Shown: positions 62,307 to 64,000 of the stretch, piece after piece
Position numbering within the stretch: the first letter of the stretch is position 1
Layout of the letters: each line of letters starts with the position of its first letter
From: Candidatus Kryptoniota bacterium
Lineage (GTDB): Bacteria > Bacteroidota > Ignavibacteria > Kryptoniales > Kryptoniaceae
Direction: 5' to 3'
Assembly: GCA_938074445.1 (NCBI GenBank)
Contig: CALJEK010000003.1
Coordinates: 62,001-126,000 of the forward strand
Length of the DNA stretch: 64,000 bases
Translations under genes and position numbers: made by a program
The notes under the pieces: model-generated
Databases searched by the model: none
Told to the model about the DNA's origin: nothing
Seen by the model: only the letters and a program-made list of their open reading frames with translations

Positions 62307-63448
62307 TGGGAGCGCGTTTAAGATTTGTCGATGTGTTCCGCGGTCTCGCTATACTTTTAATGTTACACGGACATACTGCAGATGCCCTGCTAAATCCAGC
62401 TGAAAAGGCAAGCCTTGCTTTCCAAATTTATACAATCTTCCGCGGTTTCACTGCACCAATGTTTCTATTCATATCGGGATTTGCCTTTGCTATAACGACA
62501 ATAAAATATGTTGAAGATTACTCAAAACTTTCCGAAAAATTCTTAAAACGAATAAGAAAATTCCTCTTCATCACTCTGCTTGGTTATTTTCTCCATCTCC
62601 CATACCTATCACTTAAAAAAATAATAAACGAGTCAAACTTCGAAACACTCGCCATTTTGTTTTCTTCCGACGTCCTGCAAGCTATTGGGATATCCCTTTT
62701 AATTTTACAAATAGGTTTATTTTTGCTGAAAGATGCGTCTAAGTTTTCACACCTATCGCTCTTTATGGGAATTTTTGCCTTTTTAATCTCGCCATTTTTA
62801 TTTTTAATCGACTTTTCGAAATTTCTTCCCTTGCCCATATCTCAGTATTTAAATACCTTTAACGGCTCAAAGTTTCCTCTTTTCCCGTGGATAGGTTACA
62901 TCATGATTGGGAATTATATCGGCTACAAATTCATAAGTGAGTCAAAATTTGGAAAATCCGAGGCTTTTTTGAATAAAATTTTTAAACTCTCGCTTCTTGC
63001 ATTTCCATCCGCTTTTACCTTAGAACTTATATATGAAAAATTGTTTAACCCAAACCAATTCCTTATCTATTCAAGCCCATTTCTTGCCGTCTCACGCATT
63101 TCATTTGTAATTGTTCTGTTTTATTTAATTCTGAAAGTTGAAAAAAACATAAATCTAAAAGTCCACCCTCTACAAATCTTGGGGATGGAATCACTTTTCG
63201 CTTATGTTTTTCATCTTATGATAGTTTATGGAAGCCCAATCAATCCCAACTTTTCCTTCTCGGCGGTTTGGGGCGAAACTTTAAGCTATACTTATGTTTT
63301 CATCCTATTCTTAATTTTGACAACTACCACCCTCCTCACATCTTACCTTTTATATACAACTAAGCAAAGCAACTATCGCTTGGTTAATTACATCAAATTT
63401 GCATTTATAAGCGCAACTTTACTTGTATTTTTGGTAAATCCATATTAA
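62306..63448 (+). CDS. DUF1624/HGSNAT-like multi-pass membrane protein
   Basis: 380 residues with about ten membrane segments. The start MGARLRFVDVFRGLAILLMLHGHTA is typical of the DUF1624 / heparan-alpha-glucosaminide N-acetyltransferase-like and acyltransferase-3-like families: a D-x-x-R-G motif before the first segment and a histidine in the segment (H21). A second conserved stretch reads GFTAPMFLFISGFAFA. It may transfer an acyl group across the membrane, but the substrate is unknown. It is coupled to gltX by start-stop overlap. Confidence 0.75.
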   Translation: MGARLRFVDVFRGLAILLMLHGHTADALLNPAEKASLAFQIYTIFRGFTAPMFLFISGFAFAITTIKYVEDYSKLSEKFLKRIRKFLFITLLGYFLHLPYLSLKKIINESNFETLAILFSSDVLQAIGISLLILQIGLFLLKDASKFSHLSLFMGIFAFLISPFLFLIDFSKFLPLPISQYLNTFNGSKFPLFPWIGYIMIGNYIGYKFISESKFGKSEAFLNKIFKLSLLAFPSAFTLELIYEKLFNPNQFLIYSSPFLAVSRISFVIVLFYLILKVEKNINLKVHPLQILGMESLFAYVFHLMIVYGSPINPNFSFSAVWGETLSYTYVFILFLILTTTTLLTSYLLYTTKQSNYRLVNYIKFAFISATLLVFLVNPY

Positions 63449-63463
63449 AAATGGGGCAAAAAG

Positions 63464-64000
63464 ATGAGAGCTATCGCAATTAACGAATTTGGTGGGAATG
63501 AAAAACTTAAACTTATGAATCTACCCGAACCAAAACCAAAACCAGGTGAAGTTTTAATTCAACTTAAGGCTGCAAGCTTAAATCACCTCGATATATGGGT
63601 TAGAAAAGGTCTTTTCAAAATCCCATTCCCACATATCCTTGGTGCTGATGGCTCCGGGGTAATAGTAGAGGTCGGCGATGGTGTTAACCATTTAAAAGTC
63701 GGGGAAAAGGTTTTAATTTCGCCTGGAATTGGCTGTGGTATTTGCCAAGAATGCGCATCTGGGAGGGAAAATTTTTGTAAACTTTACCATATACTTGGAG
63801 TTCAAAGAGACGGAACTTACGCTGAATATGTTGCTTTACCAGCGCAAAATGTTTTGCCAATTCCACATAACCTTGATTTTGAATCCGCAGCTTCCGTCCC
63901 ACTTGTGTTTTTAACTGCATGGCATGCTCTTGTAACACGTGGAAACATAAAACCAGGTATGAAAGTTTTAATCCACGCAGCCGGCAGTGGCGTTGGAATT
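63464..64000 (+). CDS. zinc/quinone-type medium-chain dehydrogenase, C-terminus cut by window edge
   Basis: 179 codons are visible from the ATG to the window edge. The N-terminal GroES-like domain has ASLNHLDIWVRKG, HILGADGSGVI, and a Cys-rich loop CGICQECASGRENFC near residues 90-104, a structural zinc site. The cofactor motif HAAGSGVG begins at the last codons. The catalytic cysteine of classical alcohol dehydrogenases is replaced by N at ASLNHLD, so it is closer to quinone oxidoreductase or related MDR enzymes that bind NADP. The rest lies outside the window. Confidence 0.8.
   Translation, partial: MRAIAINEFGGNEKLKLMNLPEPKPKPGEVLIQLKAASLNHLDIWVRKGLFKIPFPHILGADGSGVIVEVGDGVNHLKVGEKVLISPGIGCGICQECASGRENFCKLYHILGVQRDGTYAEYVALPAQNVLPIPHNLDFESAASVPLVFLTAWHALVTRGNIKPGMKVLIHAAGSGVGI

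Noticed and set aside
1-64000. CRISPR arrays, insertion sequences or prophage
   Set aside because: No regularly spaced repeats, transposase, integrase or phage structural genes were seen in any frame.

Overview
The window is a gene-dense, AT-rich bacterial chromosome segment. Several features point to the Bacteroidota/FCB side of the tree. They are a type IX secretion (Por) C-terminal sorting domain, lipoproteins with Big_5-type Ig domains, a DUF3109 protein, and promoter elements that fit the Bacteroidota housekeeping consensus TTTG-N19-TAnnTTTG (in front of rpmH, and nearly so in front of gltX). The gene style suggests an Ignavibacteria/Kryptonia-like, possibly thermophilic, organism; that placement is an inference from gene content, not from a marker phylogeny. 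I see no rRNA, tRNA, CRISPR array, insertion sequence or prophage.

Layout. 1-2.7 kb: stress genes on the minus strand (truncated lon, a ferritin-like protein, an Hsp20). 2.9-5.9 kb: plus-strand PASTA protein, rpe, nagA and a small secreted protein. 5.9-7.3 kb: a secreted beta-propeller. 7.3-15.0 kb: one minus-strand lipid operon, read DUF177-rpmF-plsX-fabH-fabD-DUF3109-fabG-acpP-fabF-rnc, with internal hairpins that probably tune expression. 15.1-23.0 kb: the most unusual region. A split-Soret-like di-haem cytochrome carrying a type IX sorting domain is divergent from a module of two GcvH-like proteins without the lipoyl lysine, a HybA-like four-cluster ferredoxin and a HybB/NrfD-like membrane protein. 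A sensor kinase with haem-c motifs in its extracytoplasmic domain and a sigma-54 activator follow. Both divergent units have a -24/-12 sigma-54 promoter with correct spacing.

23.0-34.3 kb: archaemetzincin, a YwiC-like membrane protein, a methyltransferase, a thioredoxin-fold protein, a Big_5 lipoprotein, two zinc dehydrogenases flanking idi, a 3-hydroxyacyl-CoA dehydrogenase, an N-acetylmuramoyl-L-alanine amidase and a prolyl-aminopeptidase-like lipoprotein. 34.4-42.3 kb (minus): rpiB, TPR protein, outer-membrane protein, DNRLRE-like lipoprotein, gmhB, glgA, ansA and a PEBP protein. 42.4-45.0 kb: ftsB-like, rarA, ROK kinase. 46.7-51.6 kb: ybaB-recR-NTPase, then rpmH-rnpA-yidD-yidC and a VanX-like dipeptidase. 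51.6-57.4 kb (minus): ahcY, metK, a sugar nucleotidyltransferase, a LOG-like protein, an orphan FecCD permease and upp. 57.5-60.8 kb: thiolase, 3-hydroxybutyryl-CoA dehydrogenase and acyl-CoA dehydrogenase, a short-chain acyl-CoA pathway. 60.9-64 kb: gltX, a DUF1624-like membrane protein and a truncated zinc/quinone-type dehydrogenase.

How the parts work together. The fab operon, plsX and the acyl-CoA genes build and break acyl chains. glgA, the ROK kinase, rpe, rpiB, nagA and gmhB handle sugars. The 15-23 kb block looks like a self-contained, sigma-54-controlled respiratory or redox system with its own haem-based two-component sensor; I do not recall a named complex of this composition.
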